A stretch of DNA of 64,000 nucleotides from an uncultured Pelagibacteraceae bacterium (GCA_902608975.1 CACLQI010000001.1:124001-188000), one strand, 5' to 3'; positions 24,509-35,974 are shown, counted from the first letter of the stretch. Notes: generated by a model not told the origin, from the sequence alone. Numbers and translations are program-made.

Positions 24509-25372
24509 TTATTTTTGACATACACTACAAAAAAAAGTTGATCTATTAGTTATAAATTTTTTTTTAATTATTCCTTCACATTGCTTACTAGGACATGTTA
24601 AGTTTTCTCTTTGATAAACTCTAAATTCGTTCTGAAATTTTCCAGTATATCCTAAAACATTTTTAAAATCTCTAATGGTTGATCCACCTTTTTGGATAGA
24701 TTTTTTAAGAATATACCGAGAAAAATAAATTATTTTTTTACACTCTTTTTTAGATAAATTTTTTCCTCTTTTTGTAGGTTTTATTTTACAAAGATATAAT
24801 ATTTCACTTGCATATATATTGCCAATTCCTGATACAAATTTTTGATCTATTAAAAAATTTTTAATATTTTTATTTTTTCCTCTTAAATATTTGCATACAT
24901 ACATTAAATTAAATAATTTACTGAAAGGTTCTGGTCCTAAGTTTTTAAATAACTCTAATAGTTCATTTTTATTTTTTACTAATTTAAAAAAACCGAATCT
25001 TCTTGGGTCATTATAAATCATTTTTAATTTATGAAAGTAAATTTTTATATGATTATGTTTTATTGGTAATTTTTGTGAACTATAAAAACTGGTATTTGTA
25101 TGTATTTTTTTTTTACTCTCTTCTACTAAATGAATTGTTCCTGACATACCCAAATGTATTATGCAAAAAGTATTATCAGTAAAATTAATTATTAAATACT
25201 TTGAAAATCTAGTTATTTTTTTTATTATTTTATTAATTAGATTTTTCTCAAATTTTAAAGGTATTTTGAATCTCAAATTTCTATTTTTTATTATAACTTT
25301 ATTAATTTTTTTTAGCTTAATCTTTTGATCTAGCGATTGTTTTACTATTTCTACTTCTGGTAATTCTGGCAT
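24509..25372 (-). CDS. mutM: formamidopyrimidine-DNA glycosylase
   Basis: Base-excision repair enzyme removing 8-oxoguanine and ring-opened purines. The mature catalytic N-terminus PELPEVEIVKQSL follows the initiator Met, with P2 as nucleophile and E3 and E6 conserved. HLGMSG and the H2TH region VSGIGNIYASEIL are present. A C-terminal zinc finger has cysteines in TCPSKQCEG and FFCSVCQK. Length 287 is normal. It lies divergent from ubiE (36-base gap) and upstream of rpsT in the same direction. Confidence 0.95.
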   Translation of the reverse strand: MPELPEVEIVKQSLDQKIKLKKINKVIIKNRNLRFKIPLKFEKNLINKIIKKITRFSKYLIINFTDNTFCIIHLGMSGTIHLVEESKKKIHTNTSFYSSQKLPIKHNHIKIYFHKLKMIYNDPRRFGFFKLVKNKNELLELFKNLGPEPFSKLFNLMYVCKYLRGKNKNIKNFLIDQKFVSGIGNIYASEILYLCKIKPTKRGKNLSKKECKKIIYFSRYILKKSIQKGGSTIRDFKNVLGYTGKFQNEFRVYQRENLTCPSKQCEGIIKKKFITNRSTFFCSVCQK

Positions 25373-25408
25373 TTCATACTATATTAATATTCATAAAAAT
25401 TTATTTAT

Positions 25409-26116
25409 ATGCAACAATATCTTCAAAATAAAAAAGGGCTAGTTGATAAAGTCTTCAATAAAGTATTTGATAAATACGACTTAATGAATGATTTTATGTC
25501 TCTAGGAATTCATAGAATTTGGAAAAAGGATTTAATTTTATGGATGAATCCTTCAAAAAATAAAAAAATGATTGATGTGGCTTGTGGAACTGGTGATATT
25601 GCTAAACTATATCTTGAATCAACTAGTAAAAATGAAAAAATTTTTTGTATAGATCCCAACAAAAAAATGATTGAAAAAGCAAAAAAAAAATTAAATAATT
25701 ATAAAAATATTAATTGGCTAATAGGCTCGGCTGAAAATCTTCCAGTTAAAAGTAATTCATTTGATTATTATTCTATAAGTTTTGGATTACGTAATACTAA
25801 AAATTTGAATAGAGCACTATCAGAAGCATATCGTGTTTTAAAACCTGGAGGACATTTTTTATGTCTTGAGTTCTCAAAAATTGAAAACGAAAATTTAAAC
25901 ATTGTTTATAGGAATTATTCAAAGATAATTCCCGAAATTGGAAAAATGATAGTTGGAGATAAAAAACCCTACGAATATTTAATAAAAAGTATTGAAAAAT
26001 TTGTTAATCAAAATCAGTTAATAGAGTTAATGAAAAAGAATAAATTTACAAATTGTAGATTTAGAAATTTATCTGGTGGTATTGTTGCAATACACTCTGG
26101 TTGGAAAATTAAATGA
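25409..26116 (+). CDS. ubiE: ubiquinone/menaquinone C-methyltransferase UbiE
   Basis: SAM-dependent C-methyltransferase of ubiquinone synthesis. SAM motif I is MIDVACGTGDIAKLYL. Family signatures are YDLMNDFMSLGIHRIWK at the start and SFGLRNTKNLNRALSEAYRVLKPGG in the middle. Length 235 is normal. It overlaps ubiB by 4 bases (ATGA), which fits their shared pathway. Confidence 0.96.
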   Translation: MQQYLQNKKGLVDKVFNKVFDKYDLMNDFMSLGIHRIWKKDLILWMNPSKNKKMIDVACGTGDIAKLYLESTSKNEKIFCIDPNKKMIEKAKKKLNNYKNINWLIGSAENLPVKSNSFDYYSISFGLRNTKNLNRALSEAYRVLKPGGHFLCLEFSKIENENLNIVYRNYSKIIPEIGKMIVGDKKPYEYLIKSIEKFVNQNQLIELMKKNKFTNCRFRNLSGGIVAIHSGWKIK

Positions 26117-27681
26117 TAGGAAGATTAATAATATTATTCAAAATTGGAAGAAAATTAGCACAGTCTGAAATTTTAGATATTTTTTCAAAATTTCACGAGG
26201 TACCAACATCTATAAAAATTTTTTTTTATTTTTTATCATTTTCTTTTAAAAAAAAAGACAAGATTAATTATAATGTTGAAGAAAAAGAAAGATTATCAAA
26301 TTCATTACAGTTAATGGGTACAACTTTTATAAAGCTTGGCCAATTTTTAGCTACTCGGCCTGATATCATTGGAGAAGATTTGTCCAAACAACTTGAAACA
26401 CTTCAAGACAAGTTGCCTCCATTTCCTTTGTCTGAAACAAAAAATATAATTAAAAAAGACTTGGGAGAGCAAATGTCTAACTCAATAATTAATATAAGTG
26501 AGCCAGTTGCAGCTGCTTCTATAGCGCAAGTCCATAAAGCACAAATAGATGATAATGGAACAATAAAAGATGTAGCAATAAAAATTTTAAGACCTCAAAT
26601 TAAAAAAATCTTTAATGATGAGATAGATGCACTAATGTTTTTTGCTTTTGTTATAGAGTCATTAATTAAAAAAACAAAAAGACTAAAATTAGTTGAAGTT
26701 ACTTTTCTTTTAAAACAAATAACAAATCATGAAATGGATTTACGATTTGAGGCCGCAGCTGCCAATGAATACGCTGAAAATACAAAAAATGATTTAGGGT
26801 TTAAAGTTCCTAGCATCTACTGGAATTTTACTAGTGAAAACGTAATGATGCTAGATTGGATTGAAGGAAACTCAATACGTGAAACTGAAATTTTACAAAA
26901 TCAAAATATTGATACAAACAAAATCGCGACCGACATAATACAACACTTTTTAAGACATGCTGTAAGAGATGGTTTTTTTCATGCAGATATGCACCAAGGA
27001 AATATTTTTGTAGATAAAAATGGCCAAATAATACCAATAGATTTTGGAATAATGGGAAGGCTAGACAAACTAAACAAAAGATTTTTAGCAGAAATTTTAT
27101 ATGGATTTATTCAAAGAGACTACAAAAAAGTTGCCGAAGTTCATTTGTTGGCTGGATTAGTTCCAAAAAATGTCCCTGTAGATGAATTAGCACAAGCTTT
27201 AAGATCTATTGGCGAACCAATTTTTGGGCAAATAGTAAAGGACATATCGGGAGGAAAATTATTAAAACAGCTTTTTGATGTAACTGAAAAATTTAACATG
27301 CAAACACAACCACAACTTTTATTGCTTCAAAAAACAATGGTAGTGGTTGAGGGTGTTGCTAGAAAATTAAATCCTAATACAAATATATGGGAAACATCAA
27401 AACCAGTTTTAGAAAATTGGCTTAAGGAGACCAAAGATCCAATCAATTCTATAAATGACACAATAAAAAATACATCAGAAGTTATAAAAAGATTGCCAGA
27501 ATTTCCTGAGATTATGGATAAAGCAAATCAAGCACTAAGTTTTTTAGCAAGTGGACAAATACCTCAAAACTCTAATTCATATAACGCTTTAAATGAAGCA
27601 AAATCAGAAATGCTTACATTTAGAAACCAGACAGCTATTGGTTTATTATTGCTTGTAATTTTAGGTCTATTAGTATTTTAA
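26113..27681 (+). CDS. ubiB: UbiB atypical kinase/ATPase for ubiquinone biosynthesis
   Basis: Member of the ABC1/ADCK/UbiB family, needed for early ubiquinone hydroxylation, probably as an ATPase helping lipid intermediates reach their enzymes. Conserved blocks are LGTTFIKLGQF-like sequence (the KxGQ motif), EPVAAASIAQVHKA (alanine-rich loop), FHADMHQGNIFV (catalytic) and IDFGIMGRL (metal-binding). The C-terminus ends in a hydrophobic segment (AIGLLLLVILGLLVF) that should anchor it in the membrane. Length 522 is typical. Confidence 0.95.
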   Translation: MIGRLIILFKIGRKLAQSEILDIFSKFHEVPTSIKIFFYFLSFSFKKKDKINYNVEEKERLSNSLQLMGTTFIKLGQFLATRPDIIGEDLSKQLETLQDKLPPFPLSETKNIIKKDLGEQMSNSIINISEPVAAASIAQVHKAQIDDNGTIKDVAIKILRPQIKKIFNDEIDALMFFAFVIESLIKKTKRLKLVEVTFLLKQITNHEMDLRFEAAAANEYAENTKNDLGFKVPSIYWNFTSENVMMLDWIEGNSIRETEILQNQNIDTNKIATDIIQHFLRHAVRDGFFHADMHQGNIFVDKNGQIIPIDFGIMGRLDKLNKRFLAEILYGFIQRDYKKVAEVHLLAGLVPKNVPVDELAQALRSIGEPIFGQIVKDISGGKLLKQLFDVTEKFNMQTQPQLLLLQKTMVVVEGVARKLNPNTNIWETSKPVLENWLKETKDPINSINDTIKNTSEVIKRLPEFPEIMDKANQALSFLASGQIPQNSNSYNALNEAKSEMLTFRNQTAIGLLLLVILGLLVF

Positions 27682-27689
27682 TTCGTTCG

Positions 27690-28889
27690 ATGAATATTTT
27701 TTTAAATAAAAAAATACTGTTAATTATATGTGGAGGTATTTCTGCATACAAAAGTTTAGAGTTAATTAGATCTCTTAAAAAAAGAGGAGCTCAAATTAAA
27801 ACTATATTAACAGAAAGTGCAAAGCAATTTGTTACACCATTATCAGTTACTTCTCTTTCAAAGGAGAAAGTTTATGATGATTTATTTAGTCTAGAAAACG
27901 AGACCGAGATGGATCATATTTCTCTATCAAGATGGTCTGATATTATACTTGTGGCTCCAGTAACTGCAAATACCATAGCTAAATTGAGCTCAGGTTCTTC
28001 AGACGATCTGGCCTCAACGGTTATACTTGCATCTAATAAGGATATTTTTTTAGCACCGGCAATGAATGTAAGAATGTGGGAACACCCTTCGACTAAAGAA
28101 AATGTAAATAAATTGAAAAAATATGGATTTAATTTTATTGGTCCTGAAATAGGTGATATGGCATGTGGAGAATTTGGCGAAGGCAAAATGACTGAGCCAA
28201 AACAAATCGAAAAAAAAATTGAAATCTATTTTAAAAATCTATTTAAAAAAAAGAGATATAAAGCTCTCGTTACAGCCGGTCCCACATATGAATACATAGA
28301 TCCAGTTAGGTTCATTGCGAACAAGTCAAGTGGGAAACAAGGATATGCATTAGCAAAATCATTGTCAAAAAAAGGTTTTGAAACTACTTTAATATCAGGA
28401 CCAACAAGCTTACATGTAGAAAAAGATATAAATTTAATTAAAGTTGAAACTGCAGAAGAAATGTTTCAAGCAACACAAAAAAGCTTACCTGTTGATGTAG
28501 CTATATTTTCAGCAGCTGTAGGCGATTATAAGGTAAAAAAGATTTCTAAGGAAAAAATAAAAAAGCAAGATAAGCTTAATCTTGAATTAGAAAAAAATGT
28601 AGATATTCTTAACTATGTTTCTAATCATAATTATTTAAGACCAAAGCTCATTATTGGTTTTGCTGCGGAAACAAATAATTTAGAAGACTATGCAAACAAA
28701 AAACTTTATGAAAAAAATTGTGATTGGATAATAGCAAATGATATATCTAATAAAAAAATTGGCTTTGATTCAGATTATAATGAAGTTTCGATTTTTTATA
28801 AAAATAATAAAAATGAAAAAATTTCATACAAATCTAAACCTGAGATATCAGATGAAGTGGTGGAAAAAATTATTAATCATTTAAACTAA
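27690..28889 (+). CDS. coaBC: bifunctional phosphopantothenoylcysteine decarboxylase/synthetase
   Basis: Two steps of coenzyme A synthesis in one protein. The N-terminal flavin-dependent decarboxylase (CoaC) shows CGGISAYKSLELIR and the PAMNVRMWEHP motif, with MACGEFGEGKM as the active-site clamp containing the catalytic Cys. The C-terminal synthetase (CoaB) starts near VTAGPTYEYIDPVRFIANKSSG and contains FSAAVGDYKV. Length 399 is normal. It lies in an operon with ubiE-ubiB and ends one base into dut. Confidence 0.95.
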   Translation: MNIFLNKKILLIICGGISAYKSLELIRSLKKRGAQIKTILTESAKQFVTPLSVTSLSKEKVYDDLFSLENETEMDHISLSRWSDIILVAPVTANTIAKLSSGSSDDLASTVILASNKDIFLAPAMNVRMWEHPSTKENVNKLKKYGFNFIGPEIGDMACGEFGEGKMTEPKQIEKKIEIYFKNLFKKKRYKALVTAGPTYEYIDPVRFIANKSSGKQGYALAKSLSKKGFETTLISGPTSLHVEKDINLIKVETAEEMFQATQKSLPVDVAIFSAAVGDYKVKKISKEKIKKQDKLNLELEKNVDILNYVSNHNYLRPKLIIGFAAETNNLEDYANKKLYEKNCDWIIANDISNKKIGFDSDYNEVSIFYKNNKNEKISYKSKPEISDEVVEKIINHLN

Positions 28890-29326
28890 TGGTTAAAGTT
28901 TTAATCAAAAAGCTAAATCCTTCTGTACAATTACCTTCTTATAAAACTAGTGGCGCATCTGGAGTGGATTTAATGGCATTTATAGAAAAGCCGATTGAAC
29001 TAAAACCAGGTAAATCATGTCTTGTGCCAACTGGATTATCTGTAGCTTTTTCTAAAGAATATGAAATTCAAATTAGACCTAGATCGGGGTTAGCTGCAAA
29101 AAATAATATTAGTGTTCTGAATACACCTGGAACAATCGATAGTGATTACCGAGGAGAATTAAAAATTATTTTATTTAATCATGGTAGTGAAAATTTTATG
29201 ATTAATAATAATGATAGAGTTGCTCAAATGGTTTTAGCTCCGATTATTAAAATGGAACTAGAAGAGACAAATGAACTTCCAGAAACAATAAGAGGCGAGG
29301 GAGGATTTGGTTCAACTGGTAAATGA
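28889..29326 (+). CDS. dut: deoxyuridine triphosphate nucleotidohydrolase
   Basis: dUTPase, which keeps uracil out of DNA and supplies dUMP for thymidylate. The five trimeric-dUTPase motifs are visible: SGASGVDLMA, RPRSGLAAKN, NTPGTIDSDYRGE, RVAQMVLAP and the C-terminal RGEGGFGSTGK. Length 145 is standard. Start and stop codons overlap both neighbours (coaBC and the ThiF-like gene). Confidence 0.97.
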   Translation: MVKVLIKKLNPSVQLPSYKTSGASGVDLMAFIEKPIELKPGKSCLVPTGLSVAFSKEYEIQIRPRSGLAAKNNISVLNTPGTIDSDYRGELKIILFNHGSENFMINNNDRVAQMVLAPIIKMELEETNELPETIRGEGGFGSTGK

Positions 29327-30060
29327 GCAACAGTTTAAATAAATCACAAATTGAAAGATTCTCAAGACAGTTAATTCTAAAAAATGTAGCAGCTAAAGGT
29401 CAAAAAAAAATTATATCTTCCAAAATTTTGATTGTTGGCATTGGAGGCTTGGGTTGTCCTGCTGCAGAAAATTTAATTAGAGCGGGAGTTGGATCAATTG
29501 GGTTAGTAGATAACGATATTGTTAATCTTTCAAATATTCATAGACAGAGCTTATTTAATTCTAAAGATGTTAAAAAATCAAAAGTTAGCATAGCAGCTAA
29601 AAAACTTAAAGATATTAATCCTCATACAAGTATCAAAACATACAATATAAGGCTGAATGAAAAAAATATAAAAAATATAATTAAAAATTATGATCTTGTT
29701 ATTGATGGATCTGATAATTTCAAGACAAAATTCCTTATAAATGATTATTGTTCAAAGTTCAAAAAAAAATTAGTTACAGGCGCAATAAGTAAATTTGACG
29801 GTCATGTATTTACATTTAATTTCAAAGATAAAAAAACAGCATCTTTAAAAAGTTTTTATCAAGAAAATGAAATTTCGGATGATATTTTAAATTGTGAATT
29901 TGAAGGTGTTCTAGGAACAACTGCATCAATTGTGGGTGCTATCCAGGCAAATGAAGCTTTAAAAATGATAATAGAAATTGGCCAAAACTTAAAAAATAAA
30001 ATATTAATAATAGACTTGTTAAATCTAAACTTTAGAAAAGTTAACTTTAAAAAAAAATAA
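29323..30060 (+). CDS. ThiF/MoeB/HesA family adenylyltransferase lacking zinc cysteines
   Basis: An E1-like enzyme that adenylates the C-terminus of a ubiquitin-like sulfur carrier such as ThiS or MoaD. The nucleotide loop is GIGGLGCPAAENLIRAGVG, and DNDIVNLSNIHRQSLF and IDGSDNFKTKFLINDYC are conserved. A cysteine is kept in NCEFEGVLG, near the place of the ThiF catalytic cysteine. The two CxxC pairs that bind structural zinc in MoeB and ThiF are not seen, and at 245 residues the protein is slightly short. Whether it serves thiamine or molybdopterin synthesis cannot be decided here, as no thiS or moaD is nearby. Confidence 0.85.
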   Translation: MSNSLNKSQIERFSRQLILKNVAAKGQKKIISSKILIVGIGGLGCPAAENLIRAGVGSIGLVDNDIVNLSNIHRQSLFNSKDVKKSKVSIAAKKLKDINPHTSIKTYNIRLNEKNIKNIIKNYDLVIDGSDNFKTKFLINDYCSKFKKKLVTGAISKFDGHVFTFNFKDKKTASLKSFYQENEISDDILNCEFEGVLGTTASIVGAIQANEALKMIIEIGQNLKNKILIIDLLNLNFRKVNFKKK

Positions 30061-30077
30061 AGACCAAATTTAAATTA

Positions 30078-30521
30078 ATGAAAAAATTTTTCTTTTTATT
30101 TTTTGTATTAATTTTTTTTCCTTCTTTAGCTATTTCAAATGATACTTTTCTTTCATTAAAAAAAAATAAGGTTAATGTGAGATATGGGCCTGGTTTCAAC
30201 TATGAAGTTAAATACATTTATAGAAAGAAAAATTTACCAGTAAAAGTTATTGATAAAAAAGAAAATTTTAGAAAGATAATTGATATAAAAAAAAATAGTG
30301 GATGGATTCATATATCACAACTTAAAAAATCTAAATCATTTATCACTACAAAAGATAAAATATTATTTAAAAAACCATCGACATTTTCAAAACCAATAGT
30401 AAAAGTTGAAAAAGGGAGATTGATAATTTATAAAAAATGCCAGAATGATTGGTGTAAAGTAGAAACTGGCAATTATACAGGCTGGTTGGAAATTAACAAT
30501 ATTTGGGGTAAGGCGTTTTAA
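30078..30521 (+). CDS. exported SH3-domain protein
   Basis: A secreted or periplasmic protein of 147 residues. An N-terminal signal peptide (MKKFFFLFFVLIFFPSLAIS) is followed by two SH3b-like repeats. The first contains KVNVRYGPGFNYEVKYIY and GWIHISQL; the second ends CKVETGNYTGWLEINNIWG. Such proteins are common in alphaproteobacteria and may bind the cell wall. It is the last gene of the ubiE operon and converges on katG with a 16-base gap. Confidence 0.8.
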   Translation: MKKFFFLFFVLIFFPSLAISNDTFLSLKKNKVNVRYGPGFNYEVKYIYRKKNLPVKVIDKKENFRKIIDIKKNSGWIHISQLKKSKSFITTKDKILFKKPSTFSKPIVKVEKGRLIIYKKCQNDWCKVETGNYTGWLEINNIWGKAF

Positions 30522-30537
30522 AATTTAAATATAAAAT

Positions 30538-32798
<2,261 letters not shown>

Positions 32799-32859
32799 TA
32801 ATGCAAAAGTGTCTCGGTAAAAATTGATTTTGTAATATTTTTGGAATTTTTTTTAACTT

Positions 32860-33270
32860 TTAGTTACTTATTCTGACTAGGACTTCTACAGACTTAATTT
32901 TTTTTCCAGGTATTTTTTTCTTTATTTTTACCTTTCCAACATCATCATTTTTTAGATCAATTAGTTGATCAGTACTTTCATTAAAAAAATGGTGATGATT
33001 TGAAACATTAGTATCAAAATAGCTTTTGTTCGTATTAATAGAAATTTCCTTTAAGTAATTTTTCTTTTTAAAAGCAAAAACTGTATTATAAATAGTCGCT
33101 AATGAAACTTTTTGATTTGATTTTTTTTTAAGAATTCCAGCTAAATCATTAATTGTAAAATGAAACGTATTTTTTCTATCATACAAAACTCTACAAATCT
33201 CAATTCTTTGCCTTGTTGGTCTAAGGCCTGAAGATCTTAATTTTTTAATAAAAGTCTCTTTATTTTCCAT
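32860..33270 (-). CDS. Fur-family regulator, Irr-like
   Basis: A 136-residue Fur-superfamily repressor or activator. The winged helix is SGLRPTRQRIEICRVLYD with recognition helix KVSLATIYNTVFAFKKK. The middle has NHHHFFNEST, an HHH stretch typical of the alphaproteobacterial iron response regulator Irr, whose stability or activity responds to heme. No CxxC zinc site is present, unlike PerR or classical zinc-containing Fur. It differs clearly from the second Fur-family gene at 48656. It lies upstream of katG on the same strand and divergent from fabA. Confidence 0.82.
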   Translation of the reverse strand: MENKETFIKKLRSSGLRPTRQRIEICRVLYDRKNTFHFTINDLAGILKKKSNQKVSLATIYNTVFAFKKKNYLKEISINTNKSYFDTNVSNHHHFFNESTDQLIDLKNDDVGKVKIKKKIPGKKIKSVEVLVRISN

Positions 33271-33281
33271 ATTTTGCCAAA

Positions 33282-33298
33282 TTTATAACACTTATAAT
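33282..33298. promoter_or_regulatory. palindrome between the Irr-like gene and fabA
   Basis: TTTATAA-CAC-TTATAAT contains a perfect 6-bp inverted repeat with a 3-base centre, the geometry of the Irr-box-like sites at katG and the TAXI gene but lacking the G and C positions. It lies 12 bases before the Irr-like start codon and could be an autoregulatory site. In such AT-rich sequence chance is a real possibility. Confidence 0.3.
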
Positions 33299-33348
33299 TA
33301 ATTTATATATTATAATTATTACAAATAAAGTATTAAGGTCTAAAAAGT

Positions 33349-33852
33349 ATGGAAAAAAAAACATCATATAGTTACGATGATTTAATTAATTGTGGAAATG
33401 GCAAGCTTTTTGGCCCTGGAAATGCAAAATTGCCTCTTCCTCCAATGCTTATGTTTGATAGAATAACAGAAATTAAAGATAATTTAGGTACTTTTAAAAA
33501 GGGTCTAATTAAAGCAGAGCTGGATGTAAAAGATGATCTTTGGTTTTTTGATTGTCACTTTAAAGAAGATCCAGTAATGCCAGGATGTTTGGGTTTAGAT
33601 GCTATGTGGCAACTAGTAGGATTTTATCTTGGTTGGCTTGGCAACCCAGGTAAGGGAAGGGCTTTGGGTGTAGGAACAGTAAAGTTTACCGGCGAGGTAT
33701 TAAAAAATGTTAAAATAGCCCAATATATAATTGATATGAAAAGAATTTTAATAAAAGAAGGTACTACGGTGGGTTTGGCTAATGGTGTTTTGTTAGCTGA
33801 TGGAAAAAAAATTTACACTACCGAAAATTTGAAAGTTGGTTTGTTTAAATAA
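33349..33852 (+). CDS. fabA: 3-hydroxydecanoyl-ACP dehydratase/isomerase
   Basis: Makes the trans-2 and cis-3 decenoyl-ACP needed for anaerobic-type unsaturated fatty acid synthesis. Active-site His is in [19 protein letters not shown], where the Asp on the central helix is also conserved (GLDAMWQL). Length 167 is standard. A partial ribosome site (AAGG) lies before the ATG. Stop and start overlap fabB by one base, as in the usual fabA-fabB pair. Confidence 0.97.
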   Translation: MEKKTSYSYDDLINCGNGKLFGPGNAKLPLPPMLMFDRITEIKDNLGTFKKGLIKAELDVKDDLWFFDCHFKEDPVMPGCLGLDAMWQLVGFYLGWLGNPGKGRALGVGTVKFTGEVLKNVKIAQYIIDMKRILIKEGTTVGLANGVLLADGKKIYTTENLKVGLFK

Positions 33853-35063
33853 TGAAACGGGTAGTCGTTACAGGTTTAGGAGTTGTCTCTTGTTTAGGAA
33901 ATAATCAAAATGAAGTATATGAGTCATTAATAAACTCGAAATCTGGAATTTCATTTAGTGAAGAATACAAAGAATACAATTTAAAAAGTAATATACATGG
34001 TAAGCCCAATATAAAACTTGAAGACTACGTAGATAGAAAGTTTATTAGATTTATGGGGCCGGGATCTGCATATAATTTCGTTTCTATGGCTGAAGCCGTT
34101 AAAGATGCGGGTTTGGAGGAAAAAGATGTGAGTAATATTTCTACTGGTATGATTATGGGATCTGGTGGCCCTTCTATTCAAAATGTAATTTTAGCAGCAG
34201 ACAAAACACGAGAAAAAAAACCAAAAAAAATGGGGCCGTTTGTTGTTCCAAGAACAATGTCAAGTACCGCATCAGCAACATTAGCAGTGCCGTTTAAAAT
34301 TAAAGGTGTAAATTATACAATTAGTTCAGCATGCGCTACTAGTGGGCATTGTATTGGAAATGCGATGGAATTAATACAACTTGGAAAACAAAATATTATA
34401 TTTGCAGGAGGTAGTGACGAAGTACATTTTGCAATGACAGCTATGTTTGACGCAATGACTGCCTTATCATCAAAATATAATGATACTCCGGAAAAAGCAT
34501 CAAGACCATATGACAAAACCAGAGATGGTTTTGTTATATCAGGTGGTGGTGGTGTTTTAGTTTTAGAAGAATATGACCATGCAAAAGCAAGAGGTGCAAA
34601 AATTTATGCCGAATTAACTGGTTATGGAGCAACTTCAGATGGTTACGACATGGTAGCTCCATCGGGAGAAGGTGCTGTGAGGTGTATGAAAATGGCTTTG
34701 AGTACTAGTAAAAATAAAATTGACTATATAAATACTCACGGAACATCAACACCAGTTGGAGATATTACAGAATTAAAAGCTGTGGGAGAAGTATTCAAAG
34801 ATAATTTGCCAAAAATAAGTTCTACAAAATCTTTATCTGGCCACTCTTTAGGTGCAACTTCTGTACATGAAGCGATTTACAGTTTAATTATGATGAAAAA
34901 TAATTTTATCTCTGCCTCCATAAATATAACTGACATGGACGATGAAGCAAAAAAATATCCTATAGTTACAAAAGTTGAAAAAGATGTAAATCTAAAATCT
35001 ATCATGTCGAACAGTTTTGGTTTTGGGGGAACTAATGCAACTTTGGTTTTTGAAAAAGTTTAA
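33852..35063 (+). CDS. fabB: 3-oxoacyl-ACP synthase I
   Basis: Condensing enzyme that elongates unsaturated acyl-ACP. The nucleophilic cysteine is in ISSACATSGHCIGNA, and the two histidines are in INTHGTSTPVGD and SLSGHSLGATS, giving the Cys-His-His triad of KAS I/II. The C-terminal SNSFGFGGTNATLVFEK is also conserved. Length 403 and linkage to fabA favour FabB over FabF. Confidence 0.96.
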   Translation: MKRVVVTGLGVVSCLGNNQNEVYESLINSKSGISFSEEYKEYNLKSNIHGKPNIKLEDYVDRKFIRFMGPGSAYNFVSMAEAVKDAGLEEKDVSNISTGMIMGSGGPSIQNVILAADKTREKKPKKMGPFVVPRTMSSTASATLAVPFKIKGVNYTISSACATSGHCIGNAMELIQLGKQNIIFAGGSDEVHFAMTAMFDAMTALSSKYNDTPEKASRPYDKTRDGFVISGGGGVLVLEEYDHAKARGAKIYAELTGYGATSDGYDMVAPSGEGAVRCMKMALSTSKNKIDYINTHGTSTPVGDITELKAVGEVFKDNLPKISSTKSLSGHSLGATSVHEAIYSLIMMKNNFISASINITDMDDEAKKYPIVTKVEKDVNLKSIMSNSFGFGGTNATLVFEKV

Positions 35064-35066
35064 TTT

Positions 35067-35852
35067 ATGAGCTTAATGAAAGGTAAAAAAGGATTAATTA
35101 TGGGAGTAGCAAACGAGAGATCTATTGCCTGGGGTATTTCTCAAAAATTAGCTGGAGCTGGAGCTGAGCTGGCATTTACTTATTTAGGTGACGCCCTTAA
35201 AAAAAGAGTAATTCCTCTTGCAGAAAAATTAAATTCAAAAGTTACATTTAGCTGCGACGTAGAAAAAAAAGAGGAGGTGGTAAAACTTTTTGAAAATATA
35301 AAGTCAAAATGGGGCCAAATTGATTTTGTTGTCCATGCAGTTGCTTTTTCAGATAAAACAGAATTATCAGGAGAATATTTAAATACTACTAGAGAAAATT
35401 TTTTAAGAAGCATGTTAATTTCATGCTTTTCATTTACTGAAGTTGCAAAAGAAGCTTCTAAAATAATGAATAAAAGTGGAAGTATGCTTACATTAACATA
35501 TGAGTCTAATAAAGCTATTCCAAATTACAATGTAATGGGTGTTTGTAAATCTGCTCTTGAAGCAAGTGTAAAATATTTAGCTAGAGATCTTGGAATAAAA
35601 GGAATTAGAGTTAACGCAATAAGCGCTGGACCAATTAAAACTTTAGCAGCTTCTGCAATTGGAGATGCCAAGTTTCTTTATAAATGGAATGAAGATCATT
35701 CTTTTTTAAAGAGAAATGTCGATATCCATGACGTTGGAAATTCAGCTTTATATCTATTAAGTGACCTAGGAGGAGGAGTTACCGGTGAAATTCACTATGT
35801 AGATGCTGGATATAATAAAGTGGGAATGCCGGATCCTAAAAATATTACTTAA
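35067..35852 (+). CDS. fabI: enoyl-ACP reductase
   Basis: NADH-dependent reductase completing each fatty-acid elongation cycle. Short-chain dehydrogenase fold with the FabI nucleotide motif GVANERSIAWGIS. The Y-x6-K active-site pair is in the segment TYESNKAIPNYNVMGVCKSALE, and NAISAGPIKTLAASAI is the FabI substrate loop. Length 261 is normal. It lies 3 bases after fabB, giving a compact fabA-fabB-fabI operon. Confidence 0.95.
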   Translation: MSLMKGKKGLIMGVANERSIAWGISQKLAGAGAELAFTYLGDALKKRVIPLAEKLNSKVTFSCDVEKKEEVVKLFENIKSKWGQIDFVVHAVAFSDKTELSGEYLNTTRENFLRSMLISCFSFTEVAKEASKIMNKSGSMLTLTYESNKAIPNYNVMGVCKSALEASVKYLARDLGIKGIRVNAISAGPIKTLAASAIGDAKFLYKWNEDHSFLKRNVDIHDVGNSALYLLSDLGGGVTGEIHYVDAGYNKVGMPDPKNIT

Positions 35853-35858
35853 TATATT

Positions 35859-35972
35859 GTGTCAAAAAGATATAACGGTAAATCATTCAAAGACGCAAGT
35901 GTAATGAAAAAACCTAAACTTTCTTTTAAAGAAAAAAGGAAACTCAAAAGAGAAAAAAAGAAGAGTAAATAA
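35859..35972 (+). CDS. possible small basic protein, 37 residues, GTG start
   Basis: A GTG-initiated frame 6 bases after fabI, not in the ORF track. It starts MSKRYNGKSFKDASVMKKPK and ends in a Lys/Arg-rich helix with SFKEKRKLKREKK. The first half has mixed composition like a real protein rather than a simple poly-A translation. It stops 2 bases before the convergent methyltransferase gene ends. No clear ribosome site; an internal ATG would leave only about 22 residues. It could be the last gene of the fab operon. Confidence 0.4.
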   Translation: MSKRYNGKSFKDASVMKKPKLSFKEKRKLKREKKKSK

Positions 35973-35974
35973 AG

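Noticed and set aside
33310-33324. TTATAATTATTACAA close to the PerR-box consensus before fabA
   Set aside because: The motif contains almost only A and T, and the gap is extremely AT-rich, so a chance match is likely; the local Fur-family protein looks Irr-like, not PerR-like.
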